NCBI RefSeq assembly: GCF_900109285.1
Contig: NZ_FNZQ01000001.1
Span: forward strand, 401,001-465,000
From: Jannaschia helgolandensis
GTDB taxonomy: Bacteria > Pseudomonadota > Alphaproteobacteria > Rhodobacterales > Rhodobacteraceae
DNA: 64,000 bases
Reading direction: 5' to 3'
Part shown: positions 45,873 to 55,939 of the stretch, piece by piece
Position numbering within the stretch: the first letter of the stretch is position 1
How the letters are laid out: the number at the start of each line of letters is the position of its first letter
Position numbers and translations under genes: made by a program
Notes under the pieces: model-generated
Told to the model about the DNA's origin: nothing
Databases searched by the model: none
Seen by the model: only the letters and a program-made list of their open reading frames with translations

Positions 45873-46796
45873 ATGGTCGCCACTCCCGTTTCCACCGCTG
45901 CATCGCATAGCCTGCGATCCGCCATATCCCTGCGCCTTATGGCGGCGGGGTTCGCCACGGGTCTGGGGTTTTGCGTCCATGGCGCAGCGGCCTATGCCGC
46001 CACCGGCCAGATCGTGTTCCTGCGCGCCACACTGTCGATCCCGGTATTGCTGCTCTGGGCCGCTCTGACCTCAAGACCCGCCGATTGGCGACCCAAGGCA
46101 CCCGGCAAGCACGTGATCCGGGGGGTGATGGGCGGGCTTTCGATGATCCTGAATTTCTACGCCCTGGGGCAATTGCCGGTGACTCATGCGCAGGCGCTGT
46201 CATATCTCGCCCCGGTGCTGTCGATCCCGGCTGCGGTGATCTTGCTGGGCGAGCGGTTGTCGACCCGCACGGTTCTGGCCGTGGCATTCGGCTTCGCGGG
46301 GATGATCGCGATGCTCTACACCTCTGTCTCGCGTCCGGGCTGGGGCTGGGCCGAGCTGTCGGGCATGATCGCGGGCATAACGTCGGCAGGTGTGATGGCG
46401 GTGGTGCGCGTCCACATCAAGGCGATGACGGCGACCGAGACGACGATCTCGATCGCGCTATCTTTCGCCGTCGTCACCAGCGCCATAGGCGTGGTCGCGG
46501 TGATGGTGACGGGATGGGTGCCGATGACCCCGATCCTGTGGGCCTGGATGGGTGGGGCGGGAGTGTTGGGCGCTGCGACGCATATCTCTGCTACGGCATC
46601 GGTCGCGAGGGCGCCGGTCTCGACGCTGGCCCCGTTCGATTATGCCGGGTTGGTCTTTGCCGTGATCCTGGATTTCGCGATCTTCTCGCGTTTGCCGGGG
46701 GCATGGGGCTGGGTCGGAATCGGACTGATCGCGATCGCCGGACTTATGACGGCGATGACGGGACGGCCCGTAGGCAGCGGTCTGCGCGCCCGGTGA
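45873..46796 (+). CDS. EamA/DMT-family permease
   Basis: 307 residues from ATG 45873 with AAGGTG upstream; an ATG at 45834 would add 13 residues. About ten hydrophobic segments in two EamA repeats (SLRLMAAGFATGLG and SGMIAGITSAGVMAVV...). Drug/metabolite transporters of this type export small molecules such as amino acids or metabolites; substrate unknown. It starts next to the broken paiB gene, whose loss may have freed it from a regulator (inference). The last 53 bp overlap the end of the convergent mtaB gene. Confidence 0.88.
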   Translation: MVATPVSTAASHSLRSAISLRLMAAGFATGLGFCVHGAAAYAATGQIVFLRATLSIPVLLLWAALTSRPADWRPKAPGKHVIRGVMGGLSMILNFYALGQLPVTHAQALSYLAPVLSIPAAVILLGERLSTRTVLAVAFGFAGMIAMLYTSVSRPGWGWAELSGMIAGITSAGVMAVVRVHIKAMTATETTISIALSFAVVTSAIGVVAVMVTGWVPMTPILWAWMGGAGVLGAATHISATASVARAPVSTLAPFDYAGLVFAVILDFAIFSRLPGAWGWVGIGLIAIAGLMTAMTGRPVGSGLRAR

Positions 46797-48006
46797 TCTG
46801 CGACTGGACGATCGCACCCTCGGGTTGATCGCTATCGAAGGTGACTTCGGCGAACTGCGCCGTGCGGCCCATGCGAGGGGTTTCCATCAGCACATTGTGG
46901 TGCCGCCCGATCTGAGCGGTCAGATGGCGTTCCACCGCCGCATCGCCCGCCGCTCGCAGCCGCGCAGCGCGCTGTTTGATCAGTCGACCGTCGACCGCAG
47001 GCATCCTGGCCGCCGGGGTGCCTGTGCGGGCCGAATACGGGAAGACGTGCAGCCACGTCAGGTCGCAGTCCTCGACCAGCCGCAGGGAGTCGGCGAAATG
47101 CGCCTCGGTCTCGGTCGGGAATCCGGCGATGATATCCGCGCCGAAGGTCATATCGGGGCGCAGTTTGCGGGCCTGCTCGACAAAGGCGATGGCGTCACCG
47201 CGCAGGTGCCGCCGCTTCATCCGTTTCAGAATCAGATCGGCACCATGCTGCAGCGACAGGTGCAGATGCGGCATCAGGCGTTCTTCGTCGGCGATGCAAC
47301 GCATCAGGGCGTCATCCACCTCGATACTGTCGATGCTGCTGATCCGCAGGCGTGGCACAGTCGTCAGCTTGAGGATGCGCGCCACCAGATCGCCCAGTCG
47401 CGGCGCGCCCGGCAGATCCGCGCCCCAGGATGTGAGGTCCACACCGGTCAGCACGATCTCGTTGAAACCCCGGTCCACCAGCCGCGTGATCTGTTCGACC
47501 ACGACGCCCGCGGGCACAGACCGCGAATTGCCGCGACCATAGGGGATGATGCAGAAGGTGCAGCGGTGGTCGCAGCCGTTCTGAACCTGCACATAGGCGC
47601 GGCTGCGCGTGCCGAACCCGTCAATCAGATGGCCTGCTGTTTCGGTCACGGACATGATATCGTCGACCTGTACCGGCTCGGTGTTACCGGTCGCCAGACC
47701 CGCCCATGTCGCAGCCTGCATCTTTTCGGTGTTGCCGATCACGGTGTCGACCTCGGGCATGGCCGCAAAGCTGTCGGGGTCGGTCTGGGCCGCGCATCCG
47801 GTGACGACGATCCGCGCTTCGGGGTTTTCACGGCGCAGGCGGCGGATGTCCTGTCGGCCTTTGCGGACCGCTTCGGCGGTGACGGCGCAGGTGTTGACGA
47901 TCACCGCGTTGGAGAGGCCCGCCGTAGTAGCCAGATCTCGCATCGCCTCGACCTCATAGGCGTTCAGGCGGCAGCCGTGGTTTGACAGGATCGGTGCTTC
48001 AGCCAT
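46744..48006 (-). CDS. mtaB: tRNA threonylcarbamoyladenosine methylthiotransferase MtaB
   Basis: 420 residues from ATG 48006. MtaB adds methylthio to t6A37 of tRNA-ANN. Layout: UPF0004 domain with CxnC cysteines ([24 protein letters not shown]), radical SAM domain with CxxxCxxC ([17 protein letters not shown]), and a C-terminal TRAM-like end. It starts 8 bp inside the dapF 3' end (stop at 47999-48001). The 3' 53 bp overlap the EamA gene in the opposite direction. Confidence 0.93.
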   Translation of the reverse strand: MAEAPILSNHGCRLNAYEVEAMRDLATTAGLSNAVIVNTCAVTAEAVRKGRQDIRRLRRENPEARIVVTGCAAQTDPDSFAAMPEVDTVIGNTEKMQAATWAGLATGNTEPVQVDDIMSVTETAGHLIDGFGTRSRAYVQVQNGCDHRCTFCIIPYGRGNSRSVPAGVVVEQITRLVDRGFNEIVLTGVDLTSWGADLPGAPRLGDLVARILKLTTVPRLRISSIDSIEVDDALMRCIADEERLMPHLHLSLQHGADLILKRMKRRHLRGDAIAFVEQARKLRPDMTFGADIIAGFPTETEAHFADSLRLVEDCDLTWLHVFPYSARTGTPAARMPAVDGRLIKQRAARLRAAGDAAVERHLTAQIGRHHNVLMETPRMGRTAQFAEVTFDSDQPEGAIVQSQITGRADRCLRAVPSSPS

Positions 48007-48808
48007 GCCAGACACCATCGAAGACATGCGCCGTCGGCCCGGTCATCCAGACGCCATCGTCGCGCCAGTCGATCAGCAGTGTGCCGCCATCCAGGTCGAT
48101 GCGAACCGTTCGTCCGGTCAGCCCGCGCCGCGCCGCGGCCACGGCCACTGCGCAGGACGACGAGCCGCTGGCCAGCGTGACGCCGACGCCCCTTTCCCAG
48201 ACCCGCATCCGCAGATGGTCAGGACCGATCAGATGGGCGACCTGCACGTTGGTGCGTTCGGGAAAGAGCGGGTGATGTTCGTTGGTGCGTCCGAGGGCAG
48301 GCAGATCGACCGCAGTGGCATCGTCCACGAAAAAGGTGCAATGTGGGTTGCCCATTCCGGTGGCCACCGGATCGCCGTCGATCGGCAGGTGCAGGGTGTC
48401 GACATCCCTCGCCAATGGAACGTCCCGCCAGTCGAGCAGCGGCGCGCCCATATTGACCGACACGCCGTCCCCGCTGCGACGGGCATGCAGGATATCGCGT
48501 TCGGTCCGCAGGGTCAGGGCGTCGACGCCACGCCGCGCCATTTCCCAGGCCGCAACGCAGCGGGTCGCATTGCCGCAGGCACCGGCAGTGCTTCCGTCCG
48601 AATTGTAGAAGGTCAGCGCGACATCGGCATTGGTCCCGTCCTCGATCAGGGCAAGCTGGTCGAAGCCCACGCCGAAGTGCCGGTCACCCATGGCGATGGC
48701 CGTCGCGGCATCGACCGTGACGCCCGCGCGCCCGTCCACCACGACGAAGTCGTTGCCCAGCCCGTGCATCTTCATGAACGGCAGGCCATCTGTGCCAGAA
48801 GTCACCAT
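47999..48808 (-). CDS. dapF: Diaminopimelate epimerase
   Basis: 269 residues. DapF converts LL- to meso-diaminopimelate for lysine and peptidoglycan. The two catalytic cysteines lie in [10 protein letters not shown] and SGSSSCAVA; the substrate motifs [14 protein letters not shown] and [11 protein letters not shown] are intact. The second Cys motif is GSSSCA rather than the common GTGACA. Upstream, a plus-strand tRNA-Lys gene begins 86 bp away. Coupled to mtaB by overlap. Confidence 0.95.
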   Translation of the reverse strand: MVTSGTDGLPFMKMHGLGNDFVVVDGRAGVTVDAATAIAMGDRHFGVGFDQLALIEDGTNADVALTFYNSDGSTAGACGNATRCVAAWEMARRGVDALTLRTERDILHARRSGDGVSVNMGAPLLDWRDVPLARDVDTLHLPIDGDPVATGMGNPHCTFFVDDATAVDLPALGRTNEHHPLFPERTNVQVAHLIGPDHLRMRVWERGVGVTLASGSSSCAVAVAAARRGLTGRTVRIDLDGGTLLIDWRDDGVWMTGPTAHVFDGVWHG

Positions 48809-48893
48809 CAGCGGGCAGATACGCCCGACAGGCCAGTTTTGAAAGACCCCCCGCTTGACGGCATCAATCGGCGGCGATAGGTCCGCCCCCGGA

Positions 48894-48969
48894 GAGCCGA
48901 TAGCTCAGTTGGTAGAGCAACTGACTTTTAATCAGTAGGTCCAGGGTTCGAGCCCCTGTCGGCTCACCA
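48894..48969 (+). tRNA. tRNA-Lys (anticodon UUU)
   Basis: Full cloverleaf: acceptor GAGCCGA/TCGGCTC, D arm AGCTCAGTTGGTAGAGC, anticodon stem ACTGA/TCAGT with loop CTTTTAA (anticodon TTT), T arm CCAGGG-TTCGAGC-CCCTG (approximately), encoded CCA at 48967-48969. Antisense frames here produce the familiar spurious GLEPWT peptide. Confidence 0.97.
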
Positions 48970-48971
48970 TT

Positions 48972-49616
48972 TTATCCTGATTTCGCCAGACGTTCGTGAA
49001 TGCGCATTCCGCGTCGCGCGACCGTGGCGACACAACACAACACGATGACCCAAAGCGCAAATGCCAGAACCGTTCCGGGCGCGATCCACGGTGACAGCAC
49101 GATGCCGAGCGCCGCAGCCAGCGTGATCGCCGCCATGCGGTGCTGTTTGGCCATCGGACCACTGTAATCAGCGTCCTGCCCCAGCGATCCCCCGAAGGCG
49201 CGCAGATACGCCACAAGAATAGCCAGTGCGGTTGCGGCCCAACCCAGCGATGGCTCGCCCGCACCGAGGCCGACACCGACCAGGATCGCGATATCGGCCA
49301 CGCGATCCGGCACCTCGTTCCAGAATGCACCGGTTGGGCCGCCGCGCCCGGCCTCGAGCGCCAGCATGCCGTCGAACAGGTTGCACAGAAGGCGAAGCTG
49401 AACGAACAGCCCCGCCACTAGCAGAACCGCGACCTGGCCCCATCCGTCCGTCCACGCCACGGCGGCGAACCACAGCCCTGCCAGAAGCGCGGCCATGACG
49501 CTGAACGCCGAAACCTGATTGGGTGTGATCGGCGTTTTCGCAAGCGCGCGTGTGATACCTTGTGCCCAGCCGGTGTTGCGGCTGGTCAGGGGGCGGCGGT
49601 TCTTCGTCTCGGTCAT
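48972..49616 (-). CDS. YnbA-like CDP-alcohol phosphatidyltransferase family protein
   Basis: 214 residues from ATG 49616 (an ATG at 49685 is possible; none has a clear ribosome site). Several membrane segments. The CDP-alcohol motif DxxDG(x2)AR(x8)G(x3)D(x3)D appears here as NLFDGMLAL...GAFWNEVPD: the first and third Asp are Asn and the AR is AL. I recall the same Asn variants in E. coli YnbA. Canonical enzymes join CDP-diacylglycerol to an alcohol; this branch's acceptor is unknown. It is the last gene of a cassette with a CdsA-like enzyme and a PlsC. Confidence 0.8.
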   Translation of the reverse strand: MTETKNRRPLTSRNTGWAQGITRALAKTPITPNQVSAFSVMAALLAGLWFAAVAWTDGWGQVAVLLVAGLFVQLRLLCNLFDGMLALEAGRGGPTGAFWNEVPDRVADIAILVGVGLGAGEPSLGWAATALAILVAYLRAFGGSLGQDADYSGPMAKQHRMAAITLAAALGIVLSPWIAPGTVLAFALWVIVLCCVATVARRGMRIHERLAKSG

Positions 49617-49700
49617 CTTTTCATTTTCATCGGCTGCGGCCCCGGTTGATGTACGGCAGTCCATGGTGGCAAAGGCCCATGCCATGTGCAGCGCTGTCGC

Positions 49701-50636
49701 TCACGTCCACCAATACCGTGTCAAATGAAAGAAGATCGGCGCGGAAAACACCACCGAATCGAGGCGGTCGATGAAGCCGCCGTGCCCTTCGATCGTGTGA
49801 CCCCAATCCTTGACGCCCCGGTCGCGCTTGATGGCCGACATGACCAGTCCGCCGCAAAATCCCATGATCGCGATGGTGAAAGCCATCAGCCCGGCCTGCA
49901 ACGGCGTGAACGGCGTGATCCAATAGAGCATCAGGCCGATCGCCGTCGCCGACAGGACGCCGCCGAAAAAGCCCTCGACTGTCTTGCCCGGTGACAGGCG
50001 GGGGGCGATCTTGCGGCGCCCCAGCAGCTTGCCCCAGACGTATTGCAACACGTCCGACATCTGCACGACTACGATCAGGAAGGCGATGAGCAACACGCCG
50101 CGCCCTTCGTAGCCGGGGATTTCCAGCGTCAGCAGGGCAGGCACATGGCTGACCGCGAAAACCGCGATCATCAGCCCCCATTGAATTTCCGCGACCCGGA
50201 TCAGGAAGTTATCGGTCTCGCCCCGCAAAGCGCTGATGATCGGACCGAGAAGAAAGGCATAGACAGGAATATAGATCGAATAAATACCGTATTCCCCTGC
50301 CCAGACCAGCCAATACTGCAGAGGTATTACTACGAAGAAACTGATGGCCAGCGTCCAGTGATCGGCACGCCGCGCATTGGTCAACGTCACGAATTCGCGC
50401 AGGGCGGCGAAACTGCAGAGCGCAAACAGGATCACCACGCCGGTCCGGCCGGCAAGGAACGCGACCGCGATCAGGATGGCCATGACCCACCAGGCCCGGA
50501 TACGCGCGACAAGGTTTTCGACACCTTCGTTCTGTCCCTCCGGGGACAGGCGACGTTGCAGCACATATCCGACGGCGCTGGCGACGATCAGCAGGCCGCC
50601 GACCCAAAGTAAAAGCGTAATCAGGTCGGGGATCAT
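49701..50636 (-). CDS. CdsA-like phosphatidate cytidylyltransferase (YnbB-type)
   Basis: 311 residues from ATG 50636, which overlaps the plsC stop (ATGA). About eight membrane helices. Family signature: SPGKTVEGFFGG and the C-terminal KDWGHTIEGHGGFIDRLDS, the CDS signature region. CdsA makes CDP-diacylglycerol from phosphatidic acid and CTP. The genome needs a housekeeping cdsA; this copy, larger and coupled to an acyltransferase and a CDP-alcohol enzyme, is more likely a specialised paralogue (inference). The downstream gene is a YnbA-like protein. Confidence 0.86.
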   Translation of the reverse strand: MIPDLITLLLWVGGLLIVASAVGYVLQRRLSPEGQNEGVENLVARIRAWWVMAILIAVAFLAGRTGVVILFALCSFAALREFVTLTNARRADHWTLAISFFVVIPLQYWLVWAGEYGIYSIYIPVYAFLLGPIISALRGETDNFLIRVAEIQWGLMIAVFAVSHVPALLTLEIPGYEGRGVLLIAFLIVVVQMSDVLQYVWGKLLGRRKIAPRLSPGKTVEGFFGGVLSATAIGLMLYWITPFTPLQAGLMAFTIAIMGFCGGLVMSAIKRDRGVKDWGHTIEGHGGFIDRLDSVVFSAPIFFHLTRYWWT

Positions 50637-51286
50637 GACGCGTCCTCCGACAAGGCCAGCAAGGCATCGCGGCTGCGGGTCAGGAAGGCATCCTTCGATT
50701 CGTGGGGTTTCAGGCGAACCGGCGCGCCGAAACGGACGCGGCACAGCAGAGGGATCGGCACGACCTCCCCTTTGGGCATGACGCGATTCAGGTTCTCGAT
50801 CCAGACCGGGACCAGATCAACCTCCGGTCGAGCCGTGGCCAGATGGAACAGCCCGGTTTTGAAGGGCAGCAATTTCTCTGCGGTCAGGTTGCGCGTGCCT
50901 TCGGGAAACAGGATCAGAGAGCTACCCCCATCAAGCGCCTCCGACATCTGTTCGACAGGTGCTTCGCGGGGGCCTGCGCCGATCCGGTCGATCAGCAGGG
51001 CGTTGAACACATGCTGCCCGACGAACCGTTTGATGGGCGTCGACAGCCAGTAATCGGCTCCTGCTACTGGCCTCACGCGATCACGCAGACGCGGTGGCAG
51101 TACCGCCCAGATCAGGACGAAATCGCCATTGCTGGCGTGATTAGCGTAATAGACGCGCGTCCCCGGCAAAGGTTCAACCCCCCGCCAATCGGCACGGACG
51201 GCGGTGACGAGGCGGGCAAAAACCTCGATCCCGCCAGCGACGGCGCTGGCGGAGATACGGGTCAGAATGGACGGTTTCGCCGGCAT
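50633..51286 (-). CDS. PlsC-type 1-acyl-glycerol-3-phosphate acyltransferase
   Basis: 217 residues. The acyltransferase motifs are visible: NHASNGDF (HX4D) near residue 51-58 and LFPEGTRN (motif III) near 130. It would make or modify phosphatidic acid at the membrane. It is the first gene of the cassette (plsC-cdsA-ynbA), coupled by a 4-bp overlap to cdsA; together they could build a phospholipid from lysophosphatidate to the final CDP-alcohol step. Confidence 0.88.
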   Translation of the reverse strand: MPAKPSILTRISASAVAGGIEVFARLVTAVRADWRGVEPLPGTRVYYANHASNGDFVLIWAVLPPRLRDRVRPVAGADYWLSTPIKRFVGQHVFNALLIDRIGAGPREAPVEQMSEALDGGSSLILFPEGTRNLTAEKLLPFKTGLFHLATARPEVDLVPVWIENLNRVMPKGEVVPIPLLCRVRFGAPVRLKPHESKDAFLTRSRDALLALSEDAS

Positions 51287-51313
51287 GACGCCGACCCTAG
51301 CGACCAGCTCCGG

Positions 51314-51913
51314 TCAGGAACAGGTCTCGGCCCCGACGAGTCCCGCAAAGCCTGTCGCCGTTCGGCATTCGGGCTCCGGGGCCTTGGCCAGAATGCGCCC
51401 CTGTGCATCAATCGGTGGCATTTCGGTCATGCCTGCGTCGTAGCGTTGCCAAAGTTCTCCGCGCAGCCCGGTCTCGCGCAACAGACCCCGGCGCTTGGCT
51501 TCGAAATAGTAGCCCTTTGCATACCACATCATCGCCTCGTATTCGCTGCCATCGCTGACCATCCATGCACCGCGCAGATAGCGGATCGAGTATTTCAGGC
51601 CGGTGTCCGCATCCAGAAGCTGCGATGGCTTGCCGACCATGCCCATGTTGCGCGCGGTCGCAGGCAGGATCTGCATCATACCGTAATACGGGCCGTTGCG
51701 GGCGCGGGCGCGATAGTCGCTTTCCCGCTGCACGACCTTGTGGATCAGGCTGGCGGGCATATCGTAATAATCCGCCCACTTCTCGATAAGAGACCGCACC
51801 GCGGGCGTTTCGCCGGGATAGAGCGCAGGTTGTGGTGCAACAGCGACTTCCGGTTCGGGCGTGGAAGCACAGGCGGCAAGGACAAACAGCAGCGGAATAA
51901 GCAGACGGAACAT
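51314..51913 (-). CDS. SLT-domain lytic transglycosylase lipoprotein
   Basis: 199 residues. Lipobox in LLFVLAACAST gives a lipoprotein with Cys15, so the protein is membrane-attached in the periplasm. The transglycosylase SLT domain follows: IHKVVQRESDYRARA with the catalytic Glu, and GPYYGMMQILPATARNMG. It cleaves peptidoglycan glycan strands by anhydro-muramyl formation. It is 27 bp downstream of nothing on the same strand except the cassette; it precedes the plsC gene by 27 bp and could be read through. Confidence 0.88.
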   Translation of the reverse strand: MFRLLIPLLFVLAACASTPEPEVAVAPQPALYPGETPAVRSLIEKWADYYDMPASLIHKVVQRESDYRARARNGPYYGMMQILPATARNMGMVGKPSQLLDADTGLKYSIRYLRGAWMVSDGSEYEAMMWYAKGYYFEAKRRGLLRETGLRGELWQRYDAGMTEMPPIDAQGRILAKAPEPECRTATGFAGLVGAETCS

Positions 51914-52015
51914 TGGCTAGCCTCGTGGTTTTCCGCGCAATACCCCATCGTTTTCCCGGATTGGAGTCCCGGAACGGACCATCGGCAAACCTCCGCGCTT
52001 GAAACACGGGCCGCC

Positions 52016-52891
52016 ATGCGTCAACCCGGCACCATGAGAACGTTATCTTACTGGGCGCAGGGCGCGATGCTGCGGCTTCTGTTGCTGTTGGTCGCGCCAC
52101 TGTCGCTGGATCGGCGGCGGAAGGTGCTGGGCTTCGTGACGGAATGGCTGGTCCGCCTGACGCCTCTGCATCGGCGTGCCGACCGCAACCTTGCATTGGT
52201 CTGGCCGGATCGTCCGGCGGAAGACCGGACTGCCATCGTACACGCCGCCGCGCGTAATGCCGGTCGCAGTCTGACCGGTATCTGGTTCAACGCGGATTTC
52301 GCCCGCGAGGTGGCAAACCTGCGTCCCGAAGGTCCGGGCCTCGACGTGCTGCGAACCGCACGGGCCGAGGGGCGCGGCGCGATCATCGTGTCCGGCCATT
52401 TCGGTCAATGGGAGGCCATCCGCCATGTTATGAAGCGCGAGGGGCTGGAGGCCGGGGCGATTTATCGGCCCAACAACAACCCCTATTACGAGCCGATTTT
52501 CCGCGCCGGCATCGACCTTGGTGGACAACCGATCATTCCCAAGGGGCGCAACGGGTATCGGCAGATGATCAAGCATATCCGGTCCGGCGGCTTTATGGCG
52601 CTCCTGCCGGATCAGCATATCGGCGACGGCGCGCCCCTGCCGTTTCTGGATCATGACGCCAAGACGTCGCTGGCGGCGGCGGAACTGGCCTTGCGCTATG
52701 ACCTGCCTCTTGTGCCGGCCTTCGCGCCCGAAGTGGACGGTCAGTTGCACGTCATCTTCGAAGATCCGATCCCCCATACCGATGCCGAGACGATGATGCA
52801 GATGTTCAATGACAGGCTGTCGTCGTGGGTGACACGCCATCCGTCGCAATGGCACTGGCTGCATCGGCGATGGAAGATTAAGCGAAGCTGA
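52016..52891 (+). CDS. LpxL/HtrB-type lauroyl acyltransferase
   Basis: 291 residues from ATG 52016 (ATG 52034 is equally possible). Motifs of the lipid A late acyltransferase family: GHFGQWEAI (HX4E) near residue 128, YRPNNNPYYEPIF, FMALLPDQHIGDGAPLPFLD. Such enzymes add a secondary acyl chain to the lipid A precursor; related members acylate other lipids. The first 25 residues form a membrane segment (ALRLLLLLVAPLSL). It is monocistronic, followed by sdaA after 20 bp on the same strand. Confidence 0.85.
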   Translation: MRQPGTMRTLSYWAQGAMLRLLLLLVAPLSLDRRRKVLGFVTEWLVRLTPLHRRADRNLALVWPDRPAEDRTAIVHAAARNAGRSLTGIWFNADFAREVANLRPEGPGLDVLRTARAEGRGAIIVSGHFGQWEAIRHVMKREGLEAGAIYRPNNNPYYEPIFRAGIDLGGQPIIPKGRNGYRQMIKHIRSGGFMALLPDQHIGDGAPLPFLDHDAKTSLAAAELALRYDLPLVPAFAPEVDGQLHVIFEDPIPHTDAETMMQMFNDRLSSWVTRHPSQWHWLHRRWKIKRS

Positions 52892-52911
52892 TCCCCGAAA
52901 GGCGACCTGTC

Positions 52912-54312
52912 ATGTTCCTGAGCATCTTCGATATCTTCAAACCCGGCATCGGCCCCTCCTCATCGCATACGATGGGACCGATGGTCGCCGCCGCGCGCTT
53001 TCTTTCGGCCCTGCGTGGTGGCGCCGAACCCGAGCCGGGGGCAGGACAACCGGCACATCTGACCGCGACACTGCATGGCTCGCTGGCCTGGACGGGCAAG
53101 GGTCACGCAACCGATCGCGCTGTCATGTTGGGTCTTCTGGGGTTCGAGCCTGCGACTGTCGACATGGACGCCGCCGAGACGGCACTGGCCGAATTGCGAA
53201 GCACTGGCGAAGTGACGCCCGCTGACCTGCCGGCGATGCGCTTCGATCCCGAAGCCGACGTCATCTTCGACTGGGGCCCGCCCCTGCCCGGCCATGCGAA
53301 CGGCATCGTCCTGCGGGCCTTCGATGTCGCCGGAAACCTGCGGATGGAGGAGACGTATTATTCCGTCGGCGGCGGCTTCGTCGTGACTGAGCGTGAACTG
53401 TCCGATCCACCCGATCTGCATGCCGCCAAGGCCGAGGCCGGGTATCCCCATCCCTTCGGGTCGGCAGCCGAGATGCTGGCGATGGCGGCCAGGTCCGGGC
53501 TGACCATCGCGCAGATGAAATGGCAAAACGAATGCACGATTACACCGGAGCGGGATCTGGGCGCCAGGGTCGATGCCATATGGACTGCGATGAACGGCTG
53601 CATAGACCGGGGATTGCGGCAGGACGGCATCTTGCCCGGCGGGCTGTCGGTCAAGCGTCGGGCTAAGGCGATCCATGCGCAATTGCAGGACGAAGCGGGC
53701 AAGAACCTGGCCCATCCGCATGTCGTCAATGACTGGCTGTCGGTCTATGCCATGGCCGTCAACGAAGAAAATGCGGCGGGTGGCAAGGTCGTCACCTCGC
53801 CCACCAACGGCGCGGCGGGCGTCGTGCCCGCGACGATCCGATATTACCGCGATCACTGCGTCGGCGCGACCGACGACGGCATCCGGACCTTCCTGCTGAC
53901 CGCTGCCGCGATCGGCGGTCTTATCAAACACAACGCTTCGATTTCCGGGGCGGAGGTCGGCTGTCAGGGTGAAGTCGGCTCGGCCTCGGCAATGGCGGCG
54001 GCGGGGCTGTGTGCAGCACTTGGAGGCACCAGCATGCAGATCGAGAATGCCGCAGAAATCGCGCTGGAACATCATCTGGGCATGACCTGCGATCCGGCGG
54101 GCGGCCTGGTGCAGGTGCCCTGCATCGAACGCAACGGTTTGGGTGCGATCAAGGCGGTTTCTGCGGCCTCGCTGTCGCTGCGCGGTGACGGCACGCATTT
54201 CATGCCGCTGGACAATTGCATCGAGGCGATGCGCCAGACCGGGCGCGATATGTCCGAGAAATATAAGGAAACCAGTCAGGGTGGTTTGGCCGTGAACCTG
54301 CCCGAGTGCTGA
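52912..54312 (+). CDS. sdaA: L-serine ammonia-lyase
   Basis: 466 residues, single-chain form. It deaminates L-serine to pyruvate using a [4Fe-4S] cluster. The N terminus [21 protein letters not shown] is the typical beta-domain signature; cluster Cys residues lie in [27 protein letters not shown]. The C terminus ends with [17 protein letters not shown]. The ribosome site GAAAGG lies before ATG 52912. It converges with the glycosyltransferase fusion gene. Confidence 0.95.
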   Translation: MFLSIFDIFKPGIGPSSSHTMGPMVAAARFLSALRGGAEPEPGAGQPAHLTATLHGSLAWTGKGHATDRAVMLGLLGFEPATVDMDAAETALAELRSTGEVTPADLPAMRFDPEADVIFDWGPPLPGHANGIVLRAFDVAGNLRMEETYYSVGGGFVVTERELSDPPDLHAAKAEAGYPHPFGSAAEMLAMAARSGLTIAQMKWQNECTITPERDLGARVDAIWTAMNGCIDRGLRQDGILPGGLSVKRRAKAIHAQLQDEAGKNLAHPHVVNDWLSVYAMAVNEENAAGGKVVTSPTNGAAGVVPATIRYYRDHCVGATDDGIRTFLLTAAAIGGLIKHNASISGAEVGCQGEVGSASAMAAAGLCAALGGTSMQIENAAEIALEHHLGMTCDPAGGLVQVPCIERNGLGAIKAVSAASLSLRGDGTHFMPLDNCIEAMRQTGRDMSEKYKETSQGGLAVNLPEC

Positions 54313-54328
54313 TGACACCCGGTCCGGT

Positions 54329-55939
54329 CTATGCGTCCGTGGCTTCGGCCCTGGGCTTTTTCGAGGCCGCCTCGCGCGCCTTCATTTCATCCCAGAGGGC
54401 GCGATAGCGCGGCTCTTTCATCAACTCCGCGAATTGATCCCGGTGCCACTGGACCCCTTTCTTGTGCAACTGTCGGATTTTACGGTCAGATCGAAGGTCG
54501 GCCAGCATCTGCGCGAAACCCGGCGCACCTGATATCAGCGATTTGTCGCGCCCGCCGATCAGATTCCACTTGTCCCAATATTCGAGACCAAGATCTTCGT
54601 TGATATGGTTCGCCCGGCCCCGGTTCTTCTTGAGAATATAGCTCTCCATCGACCGCAAAGGATAATGATGCATGTAGGCCGCGTCCTGGCAGCCGTCCCA
54701 TTTCATTGTCCAGGTCTTGCCCTTGTTCATCCGACCCGAGATGTCCTCGCCGGTAGGTGACTTCCAGACAATCCTATCCTGCCAGTCGTCTTTCACACGG
54801 GGGCGGTGCAAACCGAAATGATACATCGCCTCGGGCTTGCGAAACATGGTCTTCACATCGCGCATCTTGCGACCGCCGCGCTTTGGCACAGGCTCGCAGA
54901 TGTGGAACTGGGCAGTCAGCGGCTTGTCCTTGAAGGCCTCCACTCCTCCATTGGCGAAGATCTTCCACGGGAAGCTGACCACATCCGTTTCAGGCCCTAA
55001 CACGCGCATCAGACCCTGAATCGTGCCGTCCGTACATCGGATATTGATGAACTCGTCAACGTCCGCGATCAGTATCCAGCTGGCCTTGTGGCGCAGCACG
55101 TGATCGCGCGCCCATTTCAATGCCGACTTGTGCGGGCCGCGCTGCAGCACGGTATTGACCTGATGTGTCAGCACACCGCCGGCCGCGCCCGTCTCCTCCA
55201 ATCGGTCTAGAATCGGATCAGTGGTGTCGTCGCAATCGTTGGTGAAGATCAGGAAATCGGTGAATCCGATGGCGCGGTGATGCGCGATCCATTCGAGAAC
55301 GTAGGGTGACTCGTTCTTCATGGTCGAAATGATCAAAAACCGCTCGTCCGTCGGCCTGGCGCGCAGGATTACGGTTTCGGGCAAGGTCAGGGACCAGAAC
55401 TGTCCGGCCTGCTGCACCTCCGCGTCATCCAGACGGGCGGCAATGTCGCCGACCGCTTCACGCACAGGGCGTCCCATTTCGGCGCCCCAATGCCAACCTC
55501 CCCCCGCGATCACACCGCCGGGTCGCACTATGCGAACGGCCTGCTCCAGATCGGCAAGGATCATATCATATTGCTTGTTTCCATCCAGCCAGATCCAGTC
55601 GAGCGTGGCATCCCGCATCGCGCACAGCGCCTCGACAGAGGTCTGCCGCAGGATTGTAGCGTCGGGGAAGGCGGTCGTGACGGCGGCGTATTGCGCATCC
55701 CGTTCCGCTTGCGGGGCAGTATAGGCGAAGGGGCGCGCGTCCTGTCCTTCGTCCTCTCTCCACGGGTCGATCAGCGTGAGCGTGCGGGGCGCAGCGATTT
55801 CGACCAGCGCACGCGCCGTTCGGCCCAGATGAGTTCCGACCTCTGCCCCGCGCGCGCCTTTGGGAAGGCTTTCGATCGCGGTTAGGGCATTGTCGCGGAC
55901 GGGGGTTTCATCAATCTCGGACACGTCGGATGCGTTCAC
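54329..55939 (-). CDS. Methyltransferase-glycosyltransferase fusion (class I MTase plus GT2-like)
   Basis: 536 residues. The N-terminal part (about 15-190) looks like a class I SAM methyltransferase (GAEVGTHLGRTARALVE, LDGNKQYDMILADLEQAVR, RPGGVIAGGG). The rest (about 200-510) is a GT2-related family with FLIISTMKNESPYVLEW, a DxD-like DVDEF near residue 290, and a C-terminal MHHYPLRSMESYILKK; this is the PF13704-like glycosyltransferase type. One protein carrying both activities suggests sugar transfer plus methylation on the same surface polymer. It is coupled to the GSCFA gene by ATGA. Confidence 0.86.
   Translation of the reverse strand: MNASDVSEIDETPVRDNALTAIESLPKGARGAEVGTHLGRTARALVEIAAPRTLTLIDPWREDEGQDARPFAYTAPQAERDAQYAAVTTAFPDATILRQTSVEALCAMRDATLDWIWLDGNKQYDMILADLEQAVRIVRPGGVIAGGGWHWGAEMGRPVREAVGDIAARLDDAEVQQAGQFWSLTLPETVILRARPTDERFLIISTMKNESPYVLEWIAHHRAIGFTDFLIFTNDCDDTTDPILDRLEETGAAGGVLTHQVNTVLQRGPHKSALKWARDHVLRHKASWILIADVDEFINIRCTDGTIQGLMRVLGPETDVVSFPWKIFANGGVEAFKDKPLTAQFHICEPVPKRGGRKMRDVKTMFRKPEAMYHFGLHRPRVKDDWQDRIVWKSPTGEDISGRMNKGKTWTMKWDGCQDAAYMHHYPLRSMESYILKKNRGRANHINEDLGLEYWDKWNLIGGRDKSLISGAPGFAQMLADLRSDRKIRQLHKKGVQWHRDQFAELMKEPRYRALWDEMKAREAASKKPRAEATDA

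Noticed and set aside
48932-49000. Peptides containing GLEPWT or GVEPATY on the minus strand near the tRNAs
   Set aside because: These are well-known translations of tRNA antisense strands (48894-48969 and 58427-58503).
50702-52015. A single long plus-strand gene running into the LpxL-type gene
   Set aside because: The first two thirds are antisense to plsC and the lytic transglycosylase; only the part from 52016 is protein-like.
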